44,903 nt of DNA from the NCBI GenBank assembly GCA_029211085.1, contig JARGFW010000006.1, forward strand, positions 7,049 to 51,951, in the 5' to 3' direction. Position numbers and translations under genes: made by a program. Below, piece after piece: positions 1-8,262 of the stretch; the stretch's first letter is position 1, and every line of letters starts with the position of its first letter. Below the pieces are notes generated by a model. That model worked only from the letters and a program-made list of their open reading frames with translations. It had not been told where the DNA came from and searched no databases. The DNA comes from Deferrisomatales bacterium (GTDB lineage Bacteria > Desulfobacterota > Deferrisomatia > Deferrisomatales > JARGFW01).

Positions 1-236
1 TTGGAATCCAGATCCAGCATCGTCAGGCCGGTCAGTCCCGCCAGGGGCGTCAGGTCCGAGATCGCGTTGTCCCAGAGAGACAGGGAGCTCAGTCCGGTCA
101 GCCCCGCCAGGGGCGTCAGGTCCGAGATCGCGTTGGAATCCAGATCCAGCATCGTCAGGCCGGTCAGTCCCGCCAGGGGCGTCAGGTCCGAGATCGCGTT
201 GTCCCAGAGAGACAGGGAGCTCAGTCCGGTCAGCCC
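1..236. repeat. 66-bp tandem coding repeat, second LRR block
   Basis: About 3.5 units of a 66-bp repeat encode 22-residue leucine-rich repeats on the minus strand. The core GCCAGGGGCGTCAGGTCCGA recurs unchanged at about 41, 107 and 173. Units alternate between two variable segments, one encoding a LDLDS-type strand and the other a LSLWD-type strand. The block probably continues past the left edge or meets the C-terminus of the protein there. Confidence 0.9.
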
Positions 237-3200
237 TTCGATCCCGGCCAGGGAGGTAATGCCCCGGCTGTCACAACCCAGTTCCGTCAGCGCGGCCAGG
301 GTCACCGGGTCCAGCGACCCGCCGGTGGCATCGGCGACACAGGATTCCAACGCGGCGTCTGCGAACACCGTGCCGGAACCACCGCAGGTGCCCTGTGCGT
401 CCCAGGTCAGGTTGGTCACTCCGGCCACCGTCCCGGTGTCGGCCACGCAGTTCCCCGAAACATCTAGGGTGTCGAGGCCGGTCAGCCCCGCCAGGGGCGT
501 CAGGTCCGAGATCGCGTTGTCCATGAGATACAGGTAGCTCAGTCCGGTCAGCCCCGCCAGGGGCGTCAGGTCCGAGATCGCGTTGGAATCCAGATCCAGC
601 ATCGTCAGTCCGGTCAGCCCCGCCAGGGGCGTCAGGTCCGAGATCGCGTTGTCCCAGAGATACAGGACGCTCAGTCCGGTCAGCCCCGCCAGGGGCGTCA
701 GGTCCGAGATCGCGTTGTCCATGAGATACAGGTAGCTCAGTCCGGTCAGCCCCGCCAGGGGCGTCAGGTCCGAGATCGCGTTGGAATCCAGATCCAGCAT
801 CGTCAGGCCGGTCAGTCCCGCCAGGGGCGTCAGGTTGGAGATCGCGTTGTCCCAGAGAGACAGGTAGCTCAGTCCGGTCAGCCCTTCGATCCCTGCCAGG
901 GAGGTAATGCCCCGGCTGTCACAACCCAGTTCCGCCAGCGCGGCCAGGGTCACCGGGTCCAGCGCCCCGCCGGTGGCGTCGGCCACGCACGCCTCCAGGT
1001 TGGCATCGGCGAACACCGTACCGGCCGAGGGCACACTTCCCGGGTCGGTGGGGTCTGAGCCCCCGGCGACCTCCACGCCGTCCTCGTAGCCGTCGCCGTC
1101 GCTGTCTTTGACCAGGGGGTTGGTGGCGTGGGTGAACACCTCGTCCCCGTCGAGCAGGCCGTCGTCGTCGCTGTCGGCCACCAGCACGTCGGTGCCGTAC
1201 CACAGCACCTCCTGTTCGTTGGTCAGGCCGTCACCGTCCCGGTCCAGCCCGGCAGGGGTGCGGGTCAGGTCGATCGCGCCGTACGCCGACTGCCCTCTCG
1301 CCACCTCGAGGCCATCGATAGCGTAGGCCCGGGTCTGCACGACCCAGGTCAGGGCCGTGACCGCCCGCAAGTCCAGAAAGGCGTCCACGTCCCACGACTG
1401 CACCCGCAGCGACCGGGCGTCGAGGGCCGTGCGCGCCCCCAGCAGGTCCGCGTCCTCCTGGTCGCGCACCCAGACCCGCAACTGGTCCACCTCGCCCCAG
1501 GCTGGGTCTCCGGTCAGCTCGTCCCAGTACAGGTAGAGGCTGCCGTCGCTCCACCACTCGGCGGTCAACCCGGTGGGCACCGGCAGGGTCACTGGCAGGC
1601 CGATGGTGATCGGCGCCAGCAGCACGGCCCCGGTTGCCGTGGTGGCTTCGAAATTGTAGGTTCCCGGCGACAGCGCCGGCAGGTTCGACAGAAGATACCC
1701 CGCGTAGCTGCTCGGCCCGCTGCGATAACAGTCGCCGGTTTCGCAGCCGAGCCAGTAGTAGGTGGTCCCGAAAAAACCCACGGAGGCCGCCGGGTCGGTC
1801 ACGTCGCCGCCGCCCAACTGGGTGCCCAAGTCGTCCAGCAGGGTCAAACGGGTGATGTCGGACGCCTGCACCCCGCCCCCGGGCCGTGCGAACCCGAGCC
1901 ACCCGCGGTAGCCCGTCGATGCCGCGTCGGGACCGGAGCGGTACTGCAGGTACCGGTCGGCCGGCCGCAGGTCGTGACTGCCCCAGGGCACCGTGCTCCA
2001 GGTGGAGTAGCCCCGGGCGAGGTTGTTGCCGGCACCGTCGACGGTGCGGGTCTGCACCCGCCACTTCACCTCGTCGAACGCCCGCAGGCCGGCGACCCGG
2101 TCGAGGGCTGCGCTGCTGATGCGCACCTCACTGGGCCACACGCCCCCGCCGTCGCGCACCACAGAAGCGTACAGAGCATCCTCACCGTCCCCGGTCACGT
2201 GGACGGTGAGCTGCCCCACCCGGTCCCAGTCGGGCGCCGCCGTCGGGTTCGACCAGAACAGGCGCAGGTCGCCGTTGGGCAGCCACTCGTGGCCGAGGCT
2301 GGCACCCGCCACATAGGGCAGGATCAGGTTCTCCGGGTAGGTCACGGTGGTCTCGGCCACCGCCCCCGCCGTGTTCGTCACCCGGAAGGTGTAGGCCTGC
2401 CCCGCCTGGAGAGGCTCGCCGAAGTACACGGTGTAGCCGCTCTCTGACCAGGGTCCGGAGACACTGCGGGTGGCAGTGGAGTACCCGAAGTAGGTCCCCG
2501 TCCAGTAGCTGGTGCCTGCCACCGCGATGGCGGGGGAGACCACTTCCACCGAGGCGATGTCGGCTTCGGGGACCATGTTGCCGTCCATCTTCACCGTCAA
2601 CCAGCTCCGGTAGGGGCTCGTGGGGATGTCGCTGTCGTTGGGGTCCTCGTAGTTGCGGTACTGGAGGTTCCGGTAGCCGATGGCGAGGCCGCCGGGGTTC
2701 TGGGGGTTGCTCTGCCAGGCGAGGGGATCGGTGCCGGCGTCGACCTCTTCGGCGTCGTTCGTGCCATCGTAGTCGCTGTCGGCCCGTGTCGGGTTCGTGC
2801 CGTGGAGCCAGTACTCGGCCCCGTCCAGCAGGCCGTCGCCGTCCGAGTCGGCCATAGAACTGTCGGGCAGGATGCCCCACTGGCCGCGCAACCAGCTCTC
2901 CAAGGCGTCGCTCAGGCCATCGGCGTCGGAGTCGACCCCGCCGCAGTACCCGCCTTGGGGAACGGGACCGGCATCGAACGTGTACCCCCAGAACTGGCCC
3001 CAGATAACCATCTCGTCGTCTGCGGCCCAGGAGGTCTCACCCACGCCGTCCCCCCACACCGAGAGGTTCGCCAGGAACGCCTGGCGGCCGCGCACGGTGT
3101 AGTCGAGGGCGCACAGGGGGATGGAGATCTCCAGGTAGCCGGATCCCGCTGTCAGGGTGGGCGCCAGGGGGAGGGTTCGCCAGACGTCGTCGCTGATGCC

Positions 3201-6200
3201 GCCACTGCCCAACCGAGCCCACGCTCGCAGTACTGTGTCCGGCTCGGCGCCGTTGGAGTAGTCGAGGGCACCGAACTCCAGTGTCACGTAGGGATTGGCG
3301 AGCCCGCCGATGCCGGCGCGGGCGATGTGCACCACCAGGGCGTCGGCGGTAGTGACAGTGCTCACCACTCCGACATCCCCCAGTTCCACCCCCGCTGCCG
3401 GCAACGCGTCGGCCACCACGGCCGACCAGGTGACGGTGCTCTGCATGACGCCGCCCCGTTCCGCCAGGTCGGAGAGCCCGGCCGGTTCCCCGGTGTCCGG
3501 ATCCACCGCACGGGTGCCGTCGGGGGAGGTCAGCAGATATACCGATGGGCGGAGCTTCCCCGACCCGGTCTCCGCCGCAAAGGTGACATCCTCGAGCACC
3601 GCCTCGATCATCTCGGCGAAGTAGCTGCCGCGGTAGAACTCGAACGACGTCCCGTACTCGGCGGCACCGGTGATGGGATCGACCCCGGCGTAAACGAACT
3701 CGGCGTGGGACAGACCCTGGGCGAAGTCTTCCCGCACCCGCATGCCGTCAAAGGGCTGGTCGAACAGCGCGGACAGGTCGGCGCTCAGGTACCCCCGGTA
3801 GACGGGGGTGGCCCAGGTGGCGGTGGTCTCCCCCGAGGTGGGGTCCTGGGCGGTGCCGACCCGGGTATCATCGCCGATCTGGAAGGTGCGGATCTGTTGG
3901 TACCCGGCAGACCCCAGCGAGGTCTCCACGTCGGCGAGCCCCTCATCGATGAACGGCCAGAAGCGGTCGACCTCTGGGGTCAGTCCCAGCAGGTCGTCGT
4001 CCTGGGGGTCTCCCTCCGCGCGCATGGCGGCAACCGTGGCACGCAGGCCGGCGATGGCGCGCAGCAAGGCGGCCTTGGCGCGACCCAGGTGCACGGCGGA
4101 GTCCGCAGCCAGCACCACGTCCATCAGGTTGAACGCCGAGAGCACCGGCTCATCCACGGTCTGGGTGACCTGGTAGGCGAGGGTGTACTCCAGGAACACC
4201 TCCGCCAGATCGAGAGCGGCGCGCAGAGCCAAGACGTCGGCGTCGTCCACCTCGACAGCCACACCGGAGCTGTGCTGGAACACGTACGCAACGGGCCCGG
4301 TGATGCCATCGAGAATCGAGCGGGCCTGGGCGACCCTCGCCAGCAGGGCCTCGGCCGACGGACGGTGGTCGGGCAGGGTCGTGGGGTCGAACCCGAGGTC
4401 GAGCACCTGCAGCTTGCCTGCGATGTCCGTCGTCACCACCTGGCCGAGGGCGTCGAGCAGCACATAGAACGGGCTGGCCGGGTCCTGGGCTTCGGTCGCC
4501 ACGGACAGCACGGTGGTCAGGGCGTAGGTGATCCGGCCGGGGTCGTCGAGCTGGCCCCCCTGGGCCAGGTTGTAGAGCACCCAGTGGGCGCCCTCGAGAT
4601 CTCCGTCTTCGAGCAGCGCCAACGCGAGGTCGAGGCCCTCGGGGAAGCGGAAGTCGGCGCTGGCCGTTCCGGCCCCCAGGGGCACGCTGAGGCACGCGGC
4701 CGCTTCTCCGGTGCCGTCGACCTTGGCTCCTGGAACTTCCAAGCACACCTGCACCTCGACCGGTACCGCGAGGAGGTACCTCCCGGCCCCGTCGGTGGTG
4801 GCGACGGCGCCCTCGAAATCGGCGAGGACCCTCGCCCCCGCCGCGCCGGAACCGTCGTTGTTGCGCACGGTGCCCGCGACGGCTCCGGGACGGGCGAAGT
4901 TCAGAGACCAGGTGCCGCCGACATTCAGCCAAGTGCACCGGCTGGTGTCGGCGCTGTAGCGCGCGTATGCGCCCGGCGCGGAGACGCACACCGACCCGGG
5001 CTGGACCACCAGCTCGTAGGTGCCGTCTGTGCCCGTGACCCCGGCCACGCCCTGGTTGGTGGCCACCGTGGCCGCCACCGCCGGGGTCCCGTCGGCGTTG
5101 TATACCGTGCCGGTCACCCGGGCGTTCAGGGCATCCAGGTCGACCGTCACGTCCCCCAGGTCCCGGTAGGGGACACCCTCGGCCGTGGTGCCGTCTCCGG
5201 GGGGCGGGGTAGTCTGGCCGACCACCCGCACTTCGAGCCCGGCGTAGAGCACGACCACGTCCACGGTCTCGATCTGTGTGGCGGTGGAGCGCTTCACCCG
5301 CACCGTGGCCCGGCCGTCGGCCCCGGTGAAACGGGGGGAACTGGTACCGTCGTAGGTCACGCCCTCGGCGGACACCTGGGCGCCCTGGAGCGGGTCGCCG
5401 TTCTCGTCCACCACCCGCAGGCGCAGCTCGGCGTGGCTGGTGATGGGCTGGTCCACGTTCCACCAGGTGAAGTGCAGCACCTTCGCCTGGGCGTAGAGCT
5501 CACCGTTGATGTCGACCACCACGGCGTCGTCCCGGGCCGGGGTGTCCGGGTCCGCGTCCTCCCGCAGCCAGGAGCCCTTATCTTCGTTGTACGACCACCA
5601 CGGCACCCGGTTCTTGGGCAGGTCGAACGAGTTGAGTTCATCGTCGGCGTTGCCCGGCTGGTCATCGTCCGCCAGGTAGGTCCCGTACTGGGGCTCCCCG
5701 GGCTGGTATTTCTGGGGCAGGCGCAGGGTCACCGTGGCCGGCTGGCTCAGGGTGGTGTACTCGGTGCCGGTGCGCACGGCGTCGCGCACGGTGATCTCGG
5801 CGAACACCACGCTCTCCAGTTGGGTGTCGATCACGTCCGGGTCGGCGTCGGCCGCGGCGTAGTCACCGGGGAAGATTTCCCGGTCCGCGCCCTGGCTGGG
5901 GTCGCCCAGGGTCACCTCGACCTGCACCGCGCCGCTCACGGCGGTCAGGCCCACGTCCTGGAGCGCGCCGGCCGGCAGGGACAGGGCGATGCGCCCACCG
6001 GTGGTGCCGGTACCGATCGACACCCCCGCGCTGCCGGTGCCGGCGACGGTCGTGTCGACCCGAGCCATCACCGCGTTGCCCAGCACTTGCAGCTCGCCCC
6101 CTGCCATGGGCACTGCCCGCTGGAAGGTGGCCATGCCCGGCTTCTCGTAGGTGAGCAGCAGGCGCTTACCCGTGGGGGCGCTCACCCCCGGGATGAAGAA

Positions 6201-7340
6201 CATCCCGTTGCCGTCGGTGGTGGCGGTCTTGGCCGTGGTGCTCGCCCGCAGCGCCCGGGCCGCGTTGGCCAGGGCGGCCCGGCTCAGCCGCGAGCCCGGC
6301 TCGGCCACCGCCCGGGCCAGGCGCGGTGCCACCCGGGCCGCCCGGGGGGCGTTGGCGTCCTCCAGGTCGGCCGTTACCGTGACCCCGGAGACCGCCTGGT
6401 TGCTCCGGTCGCGCACTACGCCGGACACCACCACCATGGGGGCGGCGGCATAGGTGGCGGTCACCACCGCGCTCTCGTTGCCGGCCAGGTCCCTGGCGAG
6501 GAACTTCAGGGTGGTGGGCCCCCCCAGGGGGATGGGCCCCGTGTACCGGGAGGAGGCCGCGGTGGGCGCGGGACCGTTCACAGTGTAGTAGATCGCCCCC
6601 GCCTCGCTCGCCTGCAGGGCCACGACGATCGGGAAGTCGTAGGCGCCGGTGCCGGGCACCGCGAACACCGTGGGCGGCGTGGTGTCCGCGGGCGGCGGGT
6701 TGGCCGGATCACCGGTCGCCGAGGTGATGACGTAGACGGCCTCCCGAGCCCCGCTGGAGTTGCCCGCGGCGTCGATGGCCACATAGCGGAGGGTGGTGGT
6801 CTTGTTGATGACGATGGGCGCGGTGTACACCGTCGACAGGGTCGTGGGCTGGGCGCCGTCCACGGTGTAAAAGATCGTCGCCTGTTCGTCGGCGGAGAGA
6901 CTCACCGTCTGGGGGCCGGCGTAGGTGTCCGGTGCCGGTTTCAGCGTCACCACCGGGGGTGTGGTGTCGGGCTCCACTACGGTGATGGTGTAGCTCTGCG
7001 TCGCCACGTCGCTCTGCCCGCCGTCTGAGTCCACGGCGAACGCCGAGACCGTGGAGGTCTGGGACACGAGGATCGGCCCGTCGTAGACCGTGGAACTGGT
7101 GGTGGGCGTGGTGCCATCCACGGTGTAGAAGATGGCGGCCGGCACGCTGCTCGTCGCCGTCACGTCCACCGGCGTGTCGAAGGTCCCGCCCGAGGGGCTC
7201 AGGGTCACCACCGGCTTCACATCCTGCCGCCCTGCCCCACCGTCGTCCCCGCCGCCGCCCCCGCCGCAACCGCCGAGCAACAGGAACACCGCTGTCACTA
7301 CCGCCGCCAGCCAACTGCTTGTCCGCGTCCACCGGTCCAT
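1..7340 (-). CDS. Giant multidomain surface lipoprotein with internalin-like leucine-rich repeats (partial, C-terminus beyond the window)
   Basis: One minus-strand frame stays open from an ATG at 7340 to the left edge, giving at least 2446 codons. The start is set by AAGGAG six bases upstream; an ATG two codons earlier has no spacing. The N-terminus is a lipoprotein signal ending LLLGGC, then a Gly/Asp linker. Approximate modules: residues 40-290, three chitobiase-like repeats with YTVDG/YTVNG and TGPI-type motifs; 290-390 and about 680-900, carboxypeptidase-regulatory-like segments (TTDGNGMFFIPG, GTDGTYEL); about 1500-1530 and 2050-2090, DSDGDG calcium-binding repeats; from about 2120, two LRR modules. 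Each LRR module opens with a cap containing VFADA, CVADATGG and GCDSRGITSLAGIEGL and continues in 22-residue repeats (NAISDLTPLAGLTGL plus a variable strand). Probably an exported adhesin or scaffold; ligand unknown. Its immediate upstream neighbours are two other lipoprotein genes on the same strand. Confidence 0.88.
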   Translation of the reverse strand, partial: MDRWTRTSSWLAAVVTAVFLLLGGCGGGGGGDDGGAGRQDVKPVVTLSPSGGTFDTPVDVTATSSVPAAIFYTVDGTTPTTSSTVYDGPILVSQTSTVSAFAVDSDGGQSDVATQSYTITVVEPDTTPPVVTLKPAPDTYAGPQTVSLSADEQATIFYTVDGAQPTTLSTVYTAPIVINKTTTLRYVAIDAAGNSSGAREAVYVITSATGDPANPPPADTTPPTVFAVPGTGAYDFPIVVALQASEAGAIYYTVNGPAPTAASSRYTGPIPLGGPTTLKFLARDLAGNESAVVTATYAAAPMVVVSGVVRDRSNQAVSGVTVTADLEDANAPRAARVAPRLARAVAEPGSRLSRAALANAARALRASTTAKTATTDGNGMFFIPGVSAPTGKRLLLTYEKPGMATFQRAVPMAGGELQVLGNAVMARVDTTVAGTGSAGVSIGTGTTGGRIALSLPAGALQDVGLTAVSGAVQVEVTLGDPSQGADREIFPGDYAAADADPDVIDTQLESVVFAEITVRDAVRTGTEYTTLSQPATVTLRLPQKYQPGEPQYGTYLADDDQPGNADDELNSFDLPKNRVPWWSYNEDKGSWLREDADPDTPARDDAVVVDINGELYAQAKVLHFTWWNVDQPITSHAELRLRVVDENGDPLQGAQVSAEGVTYDGTSSPRFTGADGRATVRVKRSTATQIETVDVVVLYAGLEVRVVGQTTPPPGDGTTAEGVPYRDLGDVTVDLDALNARVTGTVYNADGTPAVAATVATNQGVAGVTGTDGTYELVVQPGSVCVSAPGAYARYSADTSRCTWLNVGGTWSLNFARPGAVAGTVRNNDGSGAAGARVLADFEGAVATTDGAGRYLLAVPVEVQVCLEVPGAKVDGTGEAAACLSVPLGAGTASADFRFPEGLDLALALLEDGDLEGAHWVLYNLAQGGQLDDPGRITYALTTVLSVATEAQDPASPFYVLLDALGQVVTTDIAGKLQVLDLGFDPTTLPDHRPSAEALLARVAQARSILDGITGPVAYVFQHSSGVAVEVDDADVLALRAALDLAEVFLEYTLAYQVTQTVDEPVLSAFNLMDVVLAADSAVHLGRAKAALLRAIAGLRATVAAMRAEGDPQDDDLLGLTPEVDRFWPFIDEGLADVETSLGSAGYQQIRTFQIGDDTRVGTAQDPTSGETTATWATPVYRGYLSADLSALFDQPFDGMRVREDFAQGLSHAEFVYAGVDPITGAAEYGTSFEFYRGSYFAEMIEAVLEDVTFAAETGSGKLRPSVYLLTSPDGTRAVDPDTGEPAGLSDLAERGGVMQSTVTWSAVVADALPAAGVELGDVGVVSTVTTADALVVHIARAGIGGLANPYVTLEFGALDYSNGAEPDTVLRAWARLGSGGISDDVWRTLPLAPTLTAGSGYLEISIPLCALDYTVRGRQAFLANLSVWGDGVGETSWAADDEMVIWGQFWGYTFDAGPVPQGGYCGGVDSDADGLSDALESWLRGQWGILPDSSMADSDGDGLLDGAEYWLHGTNPTRADSDYDGTNDAEEVDAGTDPLAWQSNPQNPGGLAIGYRNLQYRNYEDPNDSDIPTSPYRSWLTVKMDGNMVPEADIASVEVVSPAIAVAGTSYWTGTYFGYSTATRSVSGPWSESGYTVYFGEPLQAGQAYTFRVTNTAGAVAETTVTYPENLILPYVAGASLGHEWLPNGDLRLFWSNPTAAPDWDRVGQLTVHVTGDGEDALYASVVRDGGGVWPSEVRISSAALDRVAGLRAFDEVKWRVQTRTVDGAGNNLARGYSTWSTVPWGSHDLRPADRYLQYRSGPDAASTGYRGWLGFARPGGGVQASDITRLTLLDDLGTQLGGGDVTDPAASVGFFGTTYYWLGCETGDCYRSGPSSYAGYLLSNLPALSPGTYNFEATTATGAVLLAPITIGLPVTLPVPTGLTAEWWSDGSLYLYWDELTGDPAWGEVDQLRVWVRDQEDADLLGARTALDARSLRVQSWDVDAFLDLRAVTALTWVVQTRAYAIDGLEVARGQSAYGAIDLTRTPAGLDRDGDGLTNEQEVLWYGTDVLVADSDDDGLLDGDEVFTHATNPLVKDSDGDGYEDGVEVAGGSDPTDPGSVPSAGTVFADANLEACVADATGGALDPVTLAALAELGCDSRGITSLAGIEGLTGLSYLSLWDNAISNLTPLAGLTGLTMLDLDSNAISDLTPLAGLTGLSYLYLMDNAISDLTPLAGLTGLSVLYLWDNAISDLTPLAGLTGLTMLDLDSNAISDLTPLAGLTGLSYLYLMDNAISDLTPLAGLTGLDTLDVSGNCVADTGTVAGVTNLTWDAQGTCGGSGTVFADAALESCVADATGGSLDPVTLAALTELGCDSRGITSLAGIEGLTGLSSLSLWDNAISDLTPLAGLTGLTMLDLDSNAISDLTPLAGLTGLSSLSLWDNAISDLTPLAGLTGLTMLDLDS
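481..884. repeat. 66-bp tandem coding repeat, first LRR block
   Basis: Six 66-bp units encode consecutive 22-residue LRRs in the giant lipoprotein. Five have an identical core; the one nearest the cap (about 820-850) differs, with GTTGGAG replacing GTCCGAG (an Asn-Leu for Asp-Leu change). Between this block and the 1-236 block lies a cap segment encoding the end of one LRR module (GNCVADTGTVAGVTNLTW) and the start of the next, so a whole module appears duplicated. Identity at the DNA level, not only at the protein level, points to recent expansion or ongoing homogenisation. Confidence 0.9.
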
Positions 7341-7483
7341 GGTCATCTCCTTGGGAATCAATGCACCGCGCCCCCAAACGGGACCGCCAAATAAACCCTT
7401 AACCAACACCCGCTCCCCCCGGCCCCCCGGTTTGGGCGGCCCCCGTGCAAGCACCTCCTCCGCAGCCGCCCTGCACCCAACAC

Positions 7484-7524
7484 AAAAAGAGCCACCGCCG
7501 CGGTTCTCCCGCTGGGCGGTGGCT
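7484..7524 (-). terminator. Intrinsic terminator (or attenuator) upstream of the giant lipoprotein gene
   Basis: Positions 7490-7499 and 7515-7524 form a perfect 10-bp GC-rich stem (AGCCACCGCC paired with GGCGGTGGCT). In the minus-strand transcript it is followed by a U run (CTTTTTG, 7488-7484). It is 213 bp past the stop of the PrcB-like gene and 144 bp before the giant lipoprotein start. It could end the upstream operon or attenuate the downstream gene. Confidence 0.8.
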
Positions 7525-7588
7525 CAATCGTATTCTGCCAGACGTTGTTCCATTGTCCCCCCCGCGAGGCGACTCCAGTTTTTCCCGT

Positions 7589-7615
7589 TTTATACCCTGT
7601 CGCCAGGAAATTCAA
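7589..7615 (-). promoter_or_regulatory. Candidate sigma70 promoter reading toward the giant lipoprotein gene
   Basis: On the minus strand, TTGAAT (7615-7610) and TATAAA (7594-7589) are separated by 15 bases; a one-base shift of the -35 box (CTTGAA) gives 16. The -10 matches consensus at five of six positions. Transcription would start near 7582, about 60 nt ahead of the terminator hairpin, so the product would be either a short terminated RNA or an attenuated leader. Confidence 0.4.
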
Positions 7616-7736
7616 GCGCGTAAGGAAGGGGTACATCCAGCAGTCGTGGGACTTCCCCCATTCGGGTATACGAGCCGGGCCGTTCTCGCCTTTTTGGCGT
7701 CGGTTCCAGCGGCACCGGCGATGGCAGCTCCCGGCC

Positions 7737-8255
7737 CTAGTGCGGCACCTCCGCCCGGAACCGTTCCCTCCCCTTCTGATCGAGCACCCGCAGCGTGTGG
7801 TACGCGCCGTGGGGCACTGCCAGGATCAGGCAGGGCTGGGTCAACATCTGGGCCTGGAGGTGCTCCGGGTGGGGCTCCGACCACTCGATCCACAGGGTGG
7901 CCATTCCGTCGGACACCTCCGCCCGTTCATTCGCCAGGGCGAGGGCGTAGCCGGCCGTCGGGCGCAGGCCCATGTCCACCCGCAACACCCACTCGCGGGC
8001 GAAGTCCACCGCCGGAGGAGCCGGCTGGAGTATTCCCGGAAATTGGCCCAGAGCCGGGCGAACGTACTCCGCCAAAGCCCCCGGTCCGGCCACCCAGTTC
8101 GCGGACCGATCCGCCCCCACTGTCGCGCACCGAGCGGAGGTCCACAGGGGGCGGGCAGCAACATACTGGCTAACGCCATGGACCGGGACACCCCTGCCGG
8201 CACAAGCCACCAAGGCGGCGAAAGCCAAAACCCAGACCATCCTTGCGACTCCCAT
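7737..8255 (-). CDS. PrcB_C-domain lipoprotein, putative accessory protein of the adjacent subtilisin
   Basis: A 172-residue protein begins with a lipoprotein signal (MGVARMVWVLAFAALVAC). Its C-terminal half resembles the PrcB_C domain: VDFAREWVLRVDMGLRPTAGY near residue 85, then EWSEPHPEH, then TQPCLILAVPHG near the end. In Treponema denticola, PrcB is a lipoprotein that stabilises the PrcA-PrtP (dentilisin) protease complex, PrtP being subtilisin-like. Here the gene lies 7 bp downstream of a subtilisin lipoprotein gene, so a stabilising or anchoring partner role is a reasonable inference. The start at 8255 keeps an Arg in the signal n-region; an ATG at 8240 has a better GGGAG site and is a real alternative. 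Confidence 0.75.
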   Translation of the reverse strand: MGVARMVWVLAFAALVACAGRGVPVHGVSQYVAARPLWTSARCATVGADRSANWVAGPGALAEYVRPALGQFPGILQPAPPAVDFAREWVLRVDMGLRPTAGYALALANERAEVSDGMATLWIEWSEPHPEHLQAQMLTQPCLILAVPHGAYHTLRVLDQKGRERFRAEVPH

Positions 8256-8262
8256 CGGGCGA

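Larger units (their letters stand above)
7341..7736 (-). other. Intergenic leader between PrcB-like gene and giant lipoprotein gene
   Basis: These 396 bp hold no convincing gene. On the minus strand they contain, in order of transcription, a sigma70-like promoter (7615-7589), about 60 nt of possible RNA leader, a strong intrinsic terminator (7524-7484) and about 140 nt before the giant lipoprotein start, which has its own AAGGAG site. The leader has several GGA motifs (ACTGGAG, AATGGAAC, GCGGGAGA). I looked for the conserved cores of c-di-GMP-I, TPP and cobalamin riboswitches and found none. Confidence 0.55.

Noticed and set aside
1..884. CRISPR array
   Set aside because: The 66-bp repeats are contiguous, in frame and encode leucine-rich repeats; there are no unique spacers.
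1128..7028. Very long plus-strand open frames (1128-2447 and 2802-7028) opposite the giant lipoprotein gene
   Set aside because: They share the codon register of the minus-strand gene and arise from its GC-rich codons. The translations are Gly/His/Val-rich with no motif, whereas the minus strand gives signal peptide, domains and repeats.
7341..7640. Possible c-di-GMP or cGAMP riboswitch ahead of the giant lipoprotein gene
   Set aside because: Neither the GGCAAACC nor the GGGACGCAAAGCC-type core occurs on the relevant strand.
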